Translations under genes and position numbers: made by a program
NCBI RefSeq assembly: GCF_003116835.1
Contig: NZ_BFFO01000007.1
Coordinates: forward strand, 50,089 to 114,088
Reading direction: 5' to 3'
Source of the DNA: Lactococcus termiticola
GTDB taxonomy: Bacteria > Bacillota > Bacilli > Lactobacillales > Streptococcaceae
Length of the DNA: 64,000 nt
The notes under the pieces: model-generated
What the model was told of the DNA's origin: nothing
The model's input: only the letters and a program-made list of their open reading frames with translations
The model's database searches: none
Shown: in pieces, positions 17,174 through 26,195 of the stretch
How the letters are laid out: every line of letters starts with the position of its first letter
How positions within the stretch are numbered: the first letter of the stretch is position 1

Positions 17174-18169
17174 TTATTTCGTCGTGTGGCGTTTGATAAA
17201 TTCATAATCCAGGATGAGTTGCTCTTCATCCACTTCTTCCTTGAGCATGAGCTTGGTCAAGAGTCGCATGGCTACTGCTCCCATATCGTAGAGGGGTTGG
17301 TAGATAGAAGACATACTTGGATTAGTGTACATGGTAATTGGTGAATTAGAACCTGAGATAATCTCAAAGTCGTCAGGCAATTTAATACCCTTTTCTAAGA
17401 GGGCGTTTAAGAGGCCGACAGCCGTGTTGTCACTGGCCACAATCGCTGCTTCTGCCTTGCTGGCAATAATCTTATCGACCAGGCCCTTGCCATTTTCATA
17501 GCTGTAATTGCCTTCAAAAACAAGATTTTTTGCAAATTTAATCTTGTTGTCTTCCAGGGCCTGCTTGTAACCTGCAATCCGGTCAGCATTTTCCGCATCA
17601 TCTAGCGAACCAAGCACATAAGCAACCTTCTTGTGGCGTTTCAGCAAGAGGTCCGTACACTCATAAGCAGCCTTCGTATAATTGATATTGACAGAAGCCA
17701 GCTCCCGCTCAGCATCAATCGTACCGGCCAAGATAACCGGCGTCTTCGTACCTGCCAAAGCCTCTCTGACCTTAGGGCTCAGACCTGTCCCGAGAAAGAC
17801 AATCCCATCGACCTGCTTAGAAAGCAGGCTTTCGATGATCTTGAGTTCTTTTTCCTCGTCGCTGTCCGAATTAGAAAGGATGACGTTGTAATTATACATA
17901 GAGGCAATGTCATCAACGCCCCGGGCAATGCCTGCAAAGTAAGAACTTGTGATGGTAGGGAGGACCACACCGACAGTTGTTGTCCGCTTACTGGCCAGGC
18001 CACGTGCGACAGCGTTTGGTCGGTAGTCCAGCTCTTTGATTGCAGCCAGGACCTTGTTCTTAGTCTTTTCTTTGACGTTGGTATTCCCGTTGACGACACG
18101 AGAGACAGTCGCCATAGAGACGCCGGCAACCCTTGCCACATCGTAAATTGTTGTTGTCGTTTCTTCCAT
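17174..18169 (-). CDS. ccpA: Catabolite control protein A
   Basis: 331 aa LacI-family regulator. The helix-turn-helix is TTIYDVARVAGVSMATVSRV, with the hinge helix around YRPNAVARGLASK, followed by a periplasmic-binding-like core with SIYQPLYDMGA near the end. With HPr-Ser-P it binds cre sites to repress or activate carbon-use genes. GAGG lies seven bases before the ATG. It is divergent from pepQ, the same pairing known in lactococci and lactobacilli. A cre-like site overlaps its own promoter, so self-repression is likely. Confidence 0.95.
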   Translation of the reverse strand: MEETTTTIYDVARVAGVSMATVSRVVNGNTNVKEKTKNKVLAAIKELDYRPNAVARGLASKRTTTVGVVLPTITSSYFAGIARGVDDIASMYNYNVILSNSDSDEEKELKIIESLLSKQVDGIVFLGTGLSPKVREALAGTKTPVILAGTIDAERELASVNINYTKAAYECTDLLLKRHKKVAYVLGSLDDAENADRIAGYKQALEDNKIKFAKNLVFEGNYSYENGKGLVDKIIASKAEAAIVASDNTAVGLLNALLEKGIKLPDDFEIISGSNSPITMYTNPSMSSIYQPLYDMGAVAMRLLTKLMLKEEVDEEQLILDYEFIKRHTTK

Positions 18170-18203
18170 AGGCTAACCTCGATTTCACATTTATTTAACA
18201 TTA

Positions 18204-18300
18204 ATTATAATTTATGAAAATCATTATACCATTTTCAGAAAGCACTTTCAAGCAAATAACGCGTGCTTTTTCAGCTTTTTTTCGTTACAATAGAATTATT
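18204..18300. promoter_or_regulatory. ccpA/pepQ divergent promoters with a cre site
   Basis: For ccpA: TTGAAA (18246-18251, minus), 17 bases, TATAAT (18223-18228). A cre-like AGAAAGCACTTTCA (18237-18250; 13 of 14 to WGNAARCGNWWNCA) overlaps the spacer and -35, fitting self-repression. For pepQ: TACAAT at 18286-18291; the cre lies about 40 bases upstream of it, where CcpA could activate. Confidence 0.7.
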
Positions 18301-18303
18301 ATA

Positions 18304-18353
18304 GAGAAAGGACACTCATTTTCATCTCAAAAATGAGTAGAAAACACGTATGA
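18304..18353 (+). promoter_or_regulatory. pepQ leader: ribosome site, hairpin and six-codon upstream ORF
   Basis: AGAAAGGA (18305-18312) is followed by a perfect 9-bp hairpin (ACTCATTTT/AAAATGAGT, 18314-18338), then 11 bases and the pepQ ATG. Folding would bring the ribosome site close to the start. An ATG at 18333 opens a six-codon frame whose TGA overlaps the pepQ ATG (ATGA), which could couple translation. Confidence 0.5.
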
Positions 18354-19435
18354 GCAAACTAGAACGCATTGCTGATTTCCTCAAGGAAAATCAGGCAGAC
18401 ATGACCTTCATCACCAACCCTACGGCTATCAATTACTTAACAGGATTAGCAATCGATCCCCACGAGCGTATTGCAGGCCTTATGATCTTCCCTGACGCTC
18501 AGCCAAAAATCTTTACGCCTGAACTCGAAGTGGAAAAGGCAAAAGCAGCAACAACTGGTTTTGATGTCTTCGGCTATGCGGATTCACAAAATCCTTGGGC
18601 TGTCATTAAAGAAAATGTGGCGAAATTTAATGTCAAGAAAATCGCTGTTGGATTTGCTGATATTACTTTAGCAAAAATCGAAGGGCTTAAATCACAATTT
18701 GACGGCGTTGAATTTATCGACGTTTCCCCTTTGGTTCAACACATGCGCCTGATCAAATCAGCTGATGAAATCGAAAAAATGAAAATTTCAGGTGATTTCG
18801 CAGACAAATGTTTTGAAATTGGCTTTAACTATGCCAATCCAGACCGGACAGAAACTGACGTTGTCGCTAAAATCGAATACGAAATGAAACGTATGGGCGT
18901 GCCACAAATGTCATTTGAAACCATCGTGCTCTCAGGTGCACGTGCTGCAAATCCACACGGCTACCCAGAAGATGTGAAAATTCAAGAAAACAAATTGCTC
19001 CTCTTTGACCTTGGTGTCATGAAGAACGGTTATGCTTCTGATGCCACACGTACCATCTCTATCGGTAAACCTTCTGATTTTGATGCGGACATCCATAAAA
19101 TCGTTCTTGAAGCACAACTTGCTGCAGCTGACTTTATCAAACCAGGCGTGACAGCCTTTGAAGTCGATAAAGTAGCTCGCGATGTTATCACAAAGGCGGG
19201 CTACGGTGAATACTTCACTCACCGTCTCGGTCACGGTATCGGAATGGACGTTCACGAATTTCCATCTATCGGTGGTACTGAAGACATCGTCATCGAAGAA
19301 GGCATGGTCTTCTCAGATGAGCCTGGTATCTATATCCCAGGCAAGGTCGGTGTCCGCATTGAGGACTGCCTCTATGTGACCTCTACTGGTGCTGAGTCAT
19401 TGACCCATACGAATAAGGAATTGATGATTTTCTAA
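18350..19435 (+). CDS. pepQ: Xaa-Pro dipeptidase (prolidase)
   Basis: 361 aa M24 metallopeptidase that cleaves dipeptides with C-terminal proline, the last step of proline-peptide use. Metal ligands are visible: [17 protein letters not shown] (two Asp), [13 protein letters not shown] (His) and [17 protein letters not shown] (two Glu). Length is normal. Its codons look more A/T-rich than most neighbours, perhaps reflecting high expression. There is no ribosome site directly before the ATG; see the leader entry. An intrinsic terminator follows. Confidence 0.95.
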   Translation: MSKLERIADFLKENQADMTFITNPTAINYLTGLAIDPHERIAGLMIFPDAQPKIFTPELEVEKAKAATTGFDVFGYADSQNPWAVIKENVAKFNVKKIAVGFADITLAKIEGLKSQFDGVEFIDVSPLVQHMRLIKSADEIEKMKISGDFADKCFEIGFNYANPDRTETDVVAKIEYEMKRMGVPQMSFETIVLSGARAANPHGYPEDVKIQENKLLLFDLGVMKNGYASDATRTISIGKPSDFDADIHKIVLEAQLAAADFIKPGVTAFEVDKVARDVITKAGYGEYFTHRLGHGIGMDVHEFPSIGGTEDIVIEEGMVFSDEPGIYIPGKVGVRIEDCLYVTSTGAESLTHTNKELMIF

Positions 19436-19441
19436 GTCATA

Positions 19442-19470
19442 AAAAACAGGAAATTTAATCCTGTTTTTTT
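19442..19470. terminator. Bidirectional terminator between pepQ and the APC permease
   Basis: AAAAACAGGA and TCCTGTTTTT pair around AATTTAA; T-runs on both strands serve the convergent genes. It overlaps the last codons of the permease. Confidence 0.9.
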
Positions 19471-21002
19471 GCATTCATTTTTTTCTTATAAACTTTAAGA
19501 ATCCACCAACCGATAATGGCAAAGATAATAGGACCAGCAACCATGGATAAGATATTCGTCACAATCCCAGCGATAGGATTGTCTCCTGGGTCGTCAATCC
19601 GGTCAATGATAGGCTGGATGACTGTAAATAAGTCTGCCAGAATAATGAGAATGGCTGACAGCCAAGCAATAGCGATGGCAAAAGTCTTATTCTTTAAGAC
19701 AACGAAAGGCTTTTCAATCGACTCGTTTTTCTTAAATTTAATATAGGCCAAGACAATGAAGACATAAGGCAGGCTAGAGGCCACATTCCCCATATTGGTC
19801 AAGACCAGGAAGAACTGGTCGGCGGCACCCTTGTTGACTAAGGAAATCCCCATGTTCATGAGAATGAGAACTGACACGACGATAAACTGCCAGAGCATGG
19901 CGTTACGAGGAACGCCCTTCTTGACTTCGCCGAGCTTGCCAGGCCACATTTCCTTTGGTGCCCCTTCCATCAGCTGTTTCAATGGTGAATAAATCAGCGT
20001 GAAGAAGGCACCAGCCAGGGCCAGAAACATAGAAAGACCGACATAGCGGGCAAAGATAGAGCCAAGGAGGAGGACGCCTGAATGGTCAAGTCCAAAGACC
20101 ATGCCAAGTTTTTCTCCCAGCTGTTGCATCATGATATAGGTCAGGTTCCCCTGATTCAGCGTGCCTGCTTGAATATCAGGCAACCAGTCCTTGGCATAGT
20201 TGATAACAAAGCCGTTGAGGAGAATCATAAGGGAATAGCCGACAGTAATGACCAGCGTAGACAGTAGGATGCCTCGAGGGAAGTTCTTCTCAGGCTTTTC
20301 TGTCTCGTCAACCAGGCCACCGACTGACTCAACGCCTGCATAGGCAAAGATAGCATAGACCAGAAATGACACAAAGGTCACGATAGTGACGGGCTTCAGT
20401 GTTGGATTGGGTGTTGACCAGAGGGCATGCCAGTTAAGCTCAGTCGCAGGAATACCGTGCTGGTGGATCATCAGGATGATGGCCGCGATAATCAGGACAA
20501 AGTTGAGCGACATGACAGCAACACCGCCGACTGAGGCAACCCGCTTGATCCAGCCAATCCCGTTCATTGAAGTGAAGGTGACAATGGCCATGATAATGAT
20601 GGCGAGGATGGAAAGTGTGACGGTATTAACATGGGCAATGGCGTCAGAATTCCCGAAAATCACATTGGCAATAGGAACCAAGATCCGGTTGCCGACGGCG
20701 ACAAACCAGGTCACCCAGGACATGTACCACATCAAGGTACCAATGAGGGCAAAGCCCTGGCCGATGGATTTCTCCATCCAGCTATAAATTCCGCCTTTTT
20801 CATTTTTGAAGGCAGAACCGAATTCTGTCACCATCAATGAAAAGGGGAGGAAAAAGACCAGGGCAGAGATGACATACCAGGGGATGGCCCCGTAACCCAT
20901 CTGGTAAAAGGCTAAGGGGACGTTACCAAAGCCATATACACTGGTAAAAATCATCAGTGCCAGCGATATGGCGGTTAATTTTGCTTTTTTTGAATTAGAC
21001 AT
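19455..21002 (-). CDS. APC-superfamily amino-acid permease (YjeM-like)
   Basis: 515 aa with about 12-13 membrane spans. The first span (LTAISLALMIFTSVYGFGNV) and the following EFGSAFKNEKGGIYSWMEKSIG are typical of the glutamate/GABA-antiporter-like group of APC transporters, and overall it looks closest to YjeM. Substrate cannot be read from sequence; no decarboxylase lies next to it, which argues against an acid-resistance antiporter pair. AGGAG precedes the ATG. It ends convergently against pepQ. Confidence 0.82.
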   Translation of the reverse strand: MSNSKKAKLTAISLALMIFTSVYGFGNVPLAFYQMGYGAIPWYVISALVFFLPFSLMVTEFGSAFKNEKGGIYSWMEKSIGQGFALIGTLMWYMSWVTWFVAVGNRILVPIANVIFGNSDAIAHVNTVTLSILAIIIMAIVTFTSMNGIGWIKRVASVGGVAVMSLNFVLIIAAIILMIHQHGIPATELNWHALWSTPNPTLKPVTIVTFVSFLVYAIFAYAGVESVGGLVDETEKPEKNFPRGILLSTLVITVGYSLMILLNGFVINYAKDWLPDIQAGTLNQGNLTYIMMQQLGEKLGMVFGLDHSGVLLLGSIFARYVGLSMFLALAGAFFTLIYSPLKQLMEGAPKEMWPGKLGEVKKGVPRNAMLWQFIVVSVLILMNMGISLVNKGAADQFFLVLTNMGNVASSLPYVFIVLAYIKFKKNESIEKPFVVLKNKTFAIAIAWLSAILIILADLFTVIQPIIDRIDDPGDNPIAGIVTNILSMVAGPIIFAIIGWWILKVYKKKMNAKKQD

Positions 21003-21088
21003 CAGGACTCCTTTGTATTCCTACGCCCTTATTATACGGCTATTTTTCTGAAAATGCCATTATTCAGTGAAGAATTTGCGAATATATG

Positions 21089-21113
21089 AAAAAACGAGTC
21101 TTTTTTAGACTCG
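21089..21113 (-). terminator. Terminator downstream of mapZ
   Basis: CGAGTC/GACTCG hairpin with six T's on the minus strand. It lies about 220 bases after the mapZ stop, so the mapZ mRNA would carry element P2 in its 3' region. Confidence 0.75.
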
Positions 21114-21143
21114 GATTTTAATTTGTTGATAAGGTCCACTGCC

Positions 21144-21311
21144 TTCCGGAATTTCTGAAAAAGTACCGTGAAGGCCATCTTCCTGGCTTCACCACTAGGC
21201 TCTCCTTGCTCGCTAGACTGCTAAAGCAGTCAGTCGCATGGGACAAAGCAAAGCTTCTCTTTCATTGCTAAAAGGCGAGCCCTTCAGACTCACCTTCACT
21301 ACACTCATTCC
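21144..21311 (-). repeat. Structured intergenic element, copy P2 (long form)
   Basis: The left end (TTCCGGAATTTCTGAAAA) is nearly the same as copy P3, and the right part (GGCGAGCCCTTCAGACTC) matches the P3 inner hairpin. It has extra hairpins, including GACTGCT/AGCAGTC and GTGAAG/CTTCAC pairs, so it is longer than the other copies. It accounts for most of the 334-base space between the permease and mapZ. Confidence 0.65.
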
Positions 21312-21336
21312 TCATTTTTAAGAAACAACAACTTTT

Positions 21337-22956
21337 TTAATAATCAAGTGGCAATCCCTTAGAAGTCCCAAACCAATAACCTGTCTTACAGTTGATCGAA
21401 ACCAGGTAAGAGCCGTCGGCCTTATAGAGGTTATAGTAACCGCTGACAACACCAGCCTTGGTCGTATGAATGGCGACAGGCTGGAGGATATAGTTATCGC
21501 CTGTGAAATAGCCACGTTGGCGACAGATGTTCAGGATGTTTTCAAGCACGCCTGGTGCCCAGTTGAAGGCAGGGTCTGAGGTATCGACGCCAGCCTGGGG
21601 TTGTACCCGGGCTGAAGCATTGTCGACAGCTACTCCTGTTGGGTTTTGAGCTGTACTTCCGGCAGAAGCTGTCACTTCACTCGTCTGACTTGACGACTGG
21701 TCGCTCTGACTTGTTGTCGTTGAGCTTTCAGCCTGCTCAGCCTCTTGCTGACTGGCAGTAGCCTGAGCTGCAGCTGCAGCTGCTTCGCTTGAGGCCTTGG
21801 CTTCCGCTGCCTGAGAGGCAGCGGTCTTGGCTTGAGCTTGCTGGCTCTTGGCCTGCTCGATGACCTGGCTCAAGAGTTTATTCAAGACCACATTGGAGGT
21901 ATTATGCATCTCTGGAATGCTTACACCATCCTTGACCTTGGCTGTGCTATCGAGCTTGCCATCCACCAAAGCCGGCTTATCAAAGAGGGCATTGACTTCC
22001 TTGATAGCATCTATCTGTTCTTTAAGGTTCTTGTACTCAGCCTTGGCATTAGGCTGGTCTGAATCCTTGAGAGCTGAGATTTCCTTTTCAAGGTCTGGGA
22101 GCTTGTCAAATTTGCTGTTTAAGAGCATGGTCTGCTTATCATCAGAAAAGAAGGCCTTGTAATGATTAAAAAAGTCTGACATGCTCTTATTGCTTGTGCT
22201 TGTGGTACTGACAGGCTTGTTGCCCTTGACCAGATTGCTTTGGGAAATGCCGAAGGCTCCTGCTCCGAGGACCAGGACTGCGGCTGCAGCGATGATGATT
22301 GGAGCTTTTTTAGATTTCTTGCCTTGACTTTCTGCTTCCTTACTTGGAGCTTCGCTTTCAGCCGAATCTTTAGAACTTTCTTCAGCTTCTGCAGGAGCTT
22401 CATCTTTAGATACAGTTTCTTTAGGCTTTTCAGCATCGGCTGAGACCTTGACCTCATCCATAGCCACTGCCCCAGCTACAGCTCCTGCTACAGCTTTTTC
22501 AGTCCCCTTGTCTTCGACTTCGACCTTATCAAGCTCAGCTGATTTTGCATCTGCTGAATCGGTTTTCGTTTCCTTACTTTCTGGCTGAAGCTCTTCTTTT
22601 TTCGCTTCTTCTGTTGCCTTCACAGCTTCAGCTCCGGCCTCAACACCAGCAAGTCCCAAAATAGCTGCTGCCTTCTTGACCGCCTCTTTATTTCCAGCCT
22701 TCTTAGCTTCGACTTTTTCACGTTCCCCAGAGATAAAGCTGTCCAGGTCCCGGTTTTTCGCCTCTTCGATTTCCTTGCGGTGGCTCTGGATATACTTGTC
22801 TAAAGGATTGGCATTGCCTGCATTTTCCTGGTTGATGGCCTCGGTTTTTTCCAAGACTTCGCCCACGGTCAGGTTTGAGGCATCCTCCATTTTGAGGACC
22901 TTTTCAGCCTGTTTTTTCTTATTTGTATTATGATTTTTATTTTTCTTCTTGCTCAT
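21337..22956 (-). CDS. mapZ: Mid-cell-anchored protein Z (MapZ/LocZ)
   Basis: 539 aa single-span division protein. The cytoplasmic N-terminus (MSKKKNKNHN...VLKMEDASNLTVGEV, PLDKYIQSHRKEIEEA) is the conserved FtsZ-interacting part; an acidic, Ala/Glu-rich linker (about 110-215) leads to one membrane span (about 218-238). Outside are a helical region, an Ala/Ser/Gln-rich linker and a compact C-terminal domain that binds peptidoglycan in pneumococcal MapZ. AGGGG six bases before ATG 22956 favours it over an ATG two codons earlier. The location beside rlmL-rnpB-gpsB matches streptococci. In Streptococcus it marks the division site ahead of FtsZ. Confidence 0.9.
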   Translation of the reverse strand: MSKKKNKNHNTNKKKQAEKVLKMEDASNLTVGEVLEKTEAINQENAGNANPLDKYIQSHRKEIEEAKNRDLDSFISGEREKVEAKKAGNKEAVKKAAAILGLAGVEAGAEAVKATEEAKKEELQPESKETKTDSADAKSAELDKVEVEDKGTEKAVAGAVAGAVAMDEVKVSADAEKPKETVSKDEAPAEAEESSKDSAESEAPSKEAESQGKKSKKAPIIIAAAAVLVLGAGAFGISQSNLVKGNKPVSTTSTSNKSMSDFFNHYKAFFSDDKQTMLLNSKFDKLPDLEKEISALKDSDQPNAKAEYKNLKEQIDAIKEVNALFDKPALVDGKLDSTAKVKDGVSIPEMHNTSNVVLNKLLSQVIEQAKSQQAQAKTAASQAAEAKASSEAAAAAAQATASQQEAEQAESSTTTSQSDQSSSQTSEVTASAGSTAQNPTGVAVDNASARVQPQAGVDTSDPAFNWAPGVLENILNICRQRGYFTGDNYILQPVAIHTTKAGVVSGYYNLYKADGSYLVSINCKTGYWFGTSKGLPLDY

Positions 22957-22977
22957 CTTCATCCCCTGTTAAATAAA

Positions 22978-24135
22978 TCAGTGCTTGATGCGTTTTCCAA
23001 AATACATGTAGAGATCAGTACGCAGGGTTCCATTATAAAGTTTGCGTTTTTTAGTTGCCTTTTGACCATAGTGGCCTTCAAACTGGAGGTCGCTGGTCAA
23101 GATGTACTTGCTCCAAGTCTCAATCGGGGCAAAGGTCTCGCCCATCTCCTTATAAAGCTGGATGACTGCCTCTTCATCGCCCATCCGCTCCCCGTAAGGA
23201 GGGTTGGAGATGATGACGCCGTCTAAGGCTTCAGACTTAAAGTCTTGCAATCTCATTTGCTTATATTTTATCACATCGCCTAGGCCGGCCGCAAATGCAT
23301 TACTTTTGGCAATGGCAACCATCTTGCCGTCAATGTCAAAGCCTTGGACATCAAGCTCTAGGTCTTCTCGCTTAGCAGCCCTGGCTTCATTGCGTGCCTG
23401 ATTAAAGACGGCTTCATCCATCCAAGGCCAACTCTCAGCAGCAAACTTCCGGTGTAGGCCAGGTGCCATATTCAGTGCCGCCATGGTGGCCTCAATCGTG
23501 AAGGTCCCAGAACCACAAGTCGGGTCAACCAGTGGCCGTTTAGGATTGGCCAACCAGTTGGTCATCTTGATGATGGCGGCAGCCATATTTTCCTTGAGTG
23601 GTGCCTCCCCCTTTTCCTGACGGTAGCCCCGCTTAAATAGAGAATCTCCAGTCGTGTCAATATAAAGTGTTGCGACATCCTTATAAAGTGCGATTTCAAT
23701 ACTGAAGACTGGGCCGTTTTCAGGAATCGGTACCCCTTCAGGACGATGGTACTGGGTCTGAAGTTTCTTGACAATGGCCTTCTTAGTAATCGACTGAACG
23801 CTGGGTTCATTGTGCAAAGTCGACTTGATAGCCTTGGCCTTAGATACTGGAAAGGCAGAGCCAAAGGGAATGTACTCTTCCCAGTCCAGGGCATATACCT
23901 TGTCAAAGAGCTCTTCAAAGCTCTTAGCCTTGAACTCTCCGACTACAATCTTGACCCGGTCAGCCGTCCGCAACCAGAGATTAGCCTTGGCAATACTGTC
24001 CAATCCGCCTTCAAAGAAGACCCGTGAGCGGTCATCAATCTGAACATTTTCAAAGTCCAAGTCCTTCAATTCACGGGCCACCAGGCTTTCAATCCCGGCA
24101 GCTGCGGTCGCATTCAATTTGAATTGTTTTTTCAT
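22978..24135 (-). CDS. rlmL: 23S rRNA guanine-N2 methyltransferase RlmL-like (THUMP domain)
   Basis: 385 aa. The N-terminal THUMP domain (about 1-160, with KSTLHNEPSVQSITKKAIVKKLQ) binds RNA; the SAM-dependent part has DPTCGSGTFTIEA and the catalytic NPPYGERMG. The family (YpsC/RlmL) makes m2G in 23S rRNA. GAGAGATGA overlaps the ATG region as ribosome site. mapZ starts 21 bases downstream, so the two may be one transcript; rnpB with its own terminator lies upstream. Confidence 0.93.
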   Translation of the reverse strand: MKKQFKLNATAAAGIESLVARELKDLDFENVQIDDRSRVFFEGGLDSIAKANLWLRTADRVKIVVGEFKAKSFEELFDKVYALDWEEYIPFGSAFPVSKAKAIKSTLHNEPSVQSITKKAIVKKLQTQYHRPEGVPIPENGPVFSIEIALYKDVATLYIDTTGDSLFKRGYRQEKGEAPLKENMAAAIIKMTNWLANPKRPLVDPTCGSGTFTIEATMAALNMAPGLHRKFAAESWPWMDEAVFNQARNEARAAKREDLELDVQGFDIDGKMVAIAKSNAFAAGLGDVIKYKQMRLQDFKSEALDGVIISNPPYGERMGDEEAVIQLYKEMGETFAPIETWSKYILTSDLQFEGHYGQKATKKRKLYNGTLRTDLYMYFGKRIKH

Positions 24136-24183
24136 TCATCTCTCATTCTTTTTACATAATATATTGAGTAGTTATTCTTCTAA

Positions 24184-24212
24184 AAAAATGACCAGAGCTC
24201 ACGCTCCAGCCG
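24184..24212 (-). terminator. rnpB terminator
   Basis: GGCTGGAGC pairs with GCTCTGGTC (two G-U pairs) around GTGA, followed by ATTTTTTT on the minus strand. Confidence 0.8.
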
Positions 24213-24215
24213 CTG

Positions 24216-24602
24216 TCATACAGTTTTCTATAAGCCATGTTTTGTTCCAGCAGGGTCTTTGCAGGCCCTGCCTTCGATAATCATCTGTCTGCGATAAAAT
24301 ATCGCCTCGACCACGGCTTCGTTTCGCCTAGTCAAGTGCCCCGACCATAAGTTTGGGTTGCTCGCTTGAGGGGTTTACCACGTTCCACTCCGACAGGTTT
24401 CCTTGTCGGCTCGTCTCTTTGGCACTTTTACAGCAATGTCAGCATATCCTAAGACTTAGCCTGATTGCAGCCGTTAGCTGTGACGCAGCTACCTTGCCTT
24501 ATTGTTTCAGCAAGCACAAACACTACGGGCATCACAGCCCGTGCGAGCATGGACTTTCCTCATGCAGTCACCTGCACGCGATTATCCGAAAACTGTTTTG
24601 TT
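24216..24602 (-). ncRNA. rnpB: RNase P RNA (class B)
   Basis: About 385 bases. On the minus strand it has the universal GAGGAAAGTCCATGCTCGC (P4 5' strand) near the start and ACATGGCTTATAG near the end, with a 9-bp ACAGTTTTC/GAAAACTGT helix closing the molecule (P1). This is the catalytic RNA that trims tRNA 5' ends. The position between gpsB and rlmL is conserved in Bacillus (ypsB-rnpB-ypsC) and streptococci. Ends are inferred from the closing helix. Confidence 0.96.
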
Positions 24603-24622
24603 AAAAAAGCTTATTCAATCCC

Positions 24623-25060
24623 TTATTCAACAGCTGAAGCTGCTGCTTCACGGCCCTTAGAGCCAAAGACTGCCTGCTCCAAGCGGTTGATTCGCTTGAG
24701 CAACTCAAAATTACTTGGGTTAGTGATTTCTGGCTTGGCAGTTGGAGCTGGCGTTGGCGTTGGAGCAACTGGAGTCACTGCAGCCTGTGAAAGCTGGCTC
24801 GGATTGAAGCGTTGTGTGTCGCCCATATTGGCGTCATTTGGTGTTGAAGAAGCCTGGCTGGCTTGGCTTTCAAGGGCAATGACCTTCTTCTTCAAGAATT
24901 CATTTTCTTCTTCCAGACGGAGCATTTCAGCCTGGAAGGTCTCATAATCGGCAATGACATCATCCAAAAGTTCATCAACTTGCTCAGGGTCGTAACCACG
25001 CATCTTCTTGTCGAAGTCTGCTTCATAGATGTCTTTAGGTGTATATTTGAAGTCTGCCAT
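24623..25060 (-). CDS. gpsB: Cell division protein GpsB
   Basis: 145 aa DivIVA-like coiled-coil protein. The N-terminus TPKDIYEADFDKKMRGYDPEQVDELLDDVIADY is the membrane-binding, penicillin-binding-protein-binding domain; a Pro/Ala/Thr linker (about 92-115) and the C-terminal FELLKRINRLEQAVFG trimer helix follow. It couples septal and peripheral wall synthesis. A perfect palindrome lies about 30 bases before the ATG. rnpB follows 21 bases after its stop. Confidence 0.96.
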   Translation of the reverse strand: MADFKYTPKDIYEADFDKKMRGYDPEQVDELLDDVIADYETFQAEMLRLEEENEFLKKKVIALESQASQASSTPNDANMGDTQRFNPSQLSQAAVTPVAPTPTPAPTAKPEITNPSNFELLKRINRLEQAVFGSKGREAAASAVE

Positions 25061-25089
25061 TGTTATATCCTCTTATCTCATATTCATAA

Positions 25090-25105
25090 TTTACAGGGCT
25101 GTAAA
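25090..25105. promoter_or_regulatory. Palindrome in the gpsB leader
   Basis: TTTACAGGGCTGTAAA: seven-base arms around a two-base centre, 30 bases before the gpsB ATG. It could be a protein operator or a small RNA hairpin. It is not a CopY box, which has two bases between TACA and TGTA; here there are four. Confidence 0.4.
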
Positions 25106-25160
25106 CCTTATAATCTATCTTATCAAAAAAAATTTTTATTTTCAAGAAAAAATTTACATA

Positions 25161-25187
25161 AAAAAATAGGCCTCAGGCCTTTTTTTC
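25161..25187 (-). terminator. Terminator at the end of holA
   Basis: AGGCC/GGCCT short hairpin flanked by T-runs on both strands, overlapping the last holA codons. Confidence 0.75.
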
Positions 25188-26195
25188 AGATAACTTTATG
25201 AGGGCCAGGTCAAAGAGAAAGTCCTTGTTAGCAGACGACGATTTCAGTTGATAGTCCAAGTCAACCAAAATCTGAAGACCAGTGGCCAGTTTTCCCTTAG
25301 CCATGCGACTCACGGCCTGATTGGCCAGCTTTACAGGATAGGGGTGCTGTCTGGGATTTCCATTGGCCTTGAGAAAGTCAACTTGTTGCTGTTCTGACCA
25401 GCCTCTTTCCCTCATGAGGGCGACTTTATAATAAAGTCTGAAGTTATTATTGAGAATGGCAAGAATCTGGATGAGCTCTTGGCCTTGCAGTCTCAGGTCA
25501 GCAACCAGGCTCCTGGCTTGCTCGATTCTGCCTGAAAAAATCATGCTGGTCAGGTCAAAGACATTGTCCTGAAGAGACTTTGGCACAGCCTTTTCGATGG
25601 CTTCGAGGCTGATTTCCTTGTCCCCGATATAGGTCTTGACTAGCTCGATATTCTGCTTGATGACTGAAAAGCTGAAATTAGACTTTTCAAAAATCTTATT
25701 CAAAGGGGCAGTTGGCCAGTTGGTCTGCCTGCTAAAATAGCTGGCCAGCTCTTTGGGATTCAGCTCCTTGGCTTCTATTAGACTGGCTGACTTCTTTAGA
25801 AGCTTGGTCGCCTTGAGGCGGTTGTCCAGTTTGCCAGAGAGGATGATGACCAGCTGGGTCGTCTCTGACGGATTTCCTAAATAGCTCTCAAAGCGGGCCA
25901 TCTGCTTGTCGTCAAAAACCTTTTTCTTGACCGTCGTGACATTGCTTAAATTTTCAAAAATCACGAGATGGCTGTCAGAAAAGAAAGGTAGACTTTCTAA
26001 TTCTTCTAGGGCCAGGTCCCGGTCGCTGCTTGCCAAATCAAAATAGCTCTGGGCCATATCAGCCGGGTCGTAGTTGACCCAGCTCAGGAACTGCTCTTTG
26101 AGCTCCTGAACCATGGCCTGTTCTTCGCCATAGATCACTAATATCTCCGGCAGGCCTGTTTTCTTCATTTTTTCAAAGTCGTCAAAGGCGGTCAT
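25173..26195 (-). CDS. holA: DNA polymerase III delta subunit
   Basis: 340 aa clamp-loader subunit that opens the sliding clamp. Family features: [19 protein letters not shown] near the start, [27 protein letters not shown] and the C-terminal alpha-helical domain ending LFDLALIKL. The start overlaps the ftsK stop by four bases (ATGA), so translation is coupled. Confidence 0.94.
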   Translation of the reverse strand: MTAFDDFEKMKKTGLPEILVIYGEEQAMVQELKEQFLSWVNYDPADMAQSYFDLASSDRDLALEELESLPFFSDSHLVIFENLSNVTTVKKKVFDDKQMARFESYLGNPSETTQLVIILSGKLDNRLKATKLLKKSASLIEAKELNPKELASYFSRQTNWPTAPLNKIFEKSNFSFSVIKQNIELVKTYIGDKEISLEAIEKAVPKSLQDNVFDLTSMIFSGRIEQARSLVADLRLQGQELIQILAILNNNFRLYYKVALMRERGWSEQQQVDFLKANGNPRQHPYPVKLANQAVSRMAKGKLATGLQILVDLDYQLKSSSANKDFLFDLALIKLSEKKA

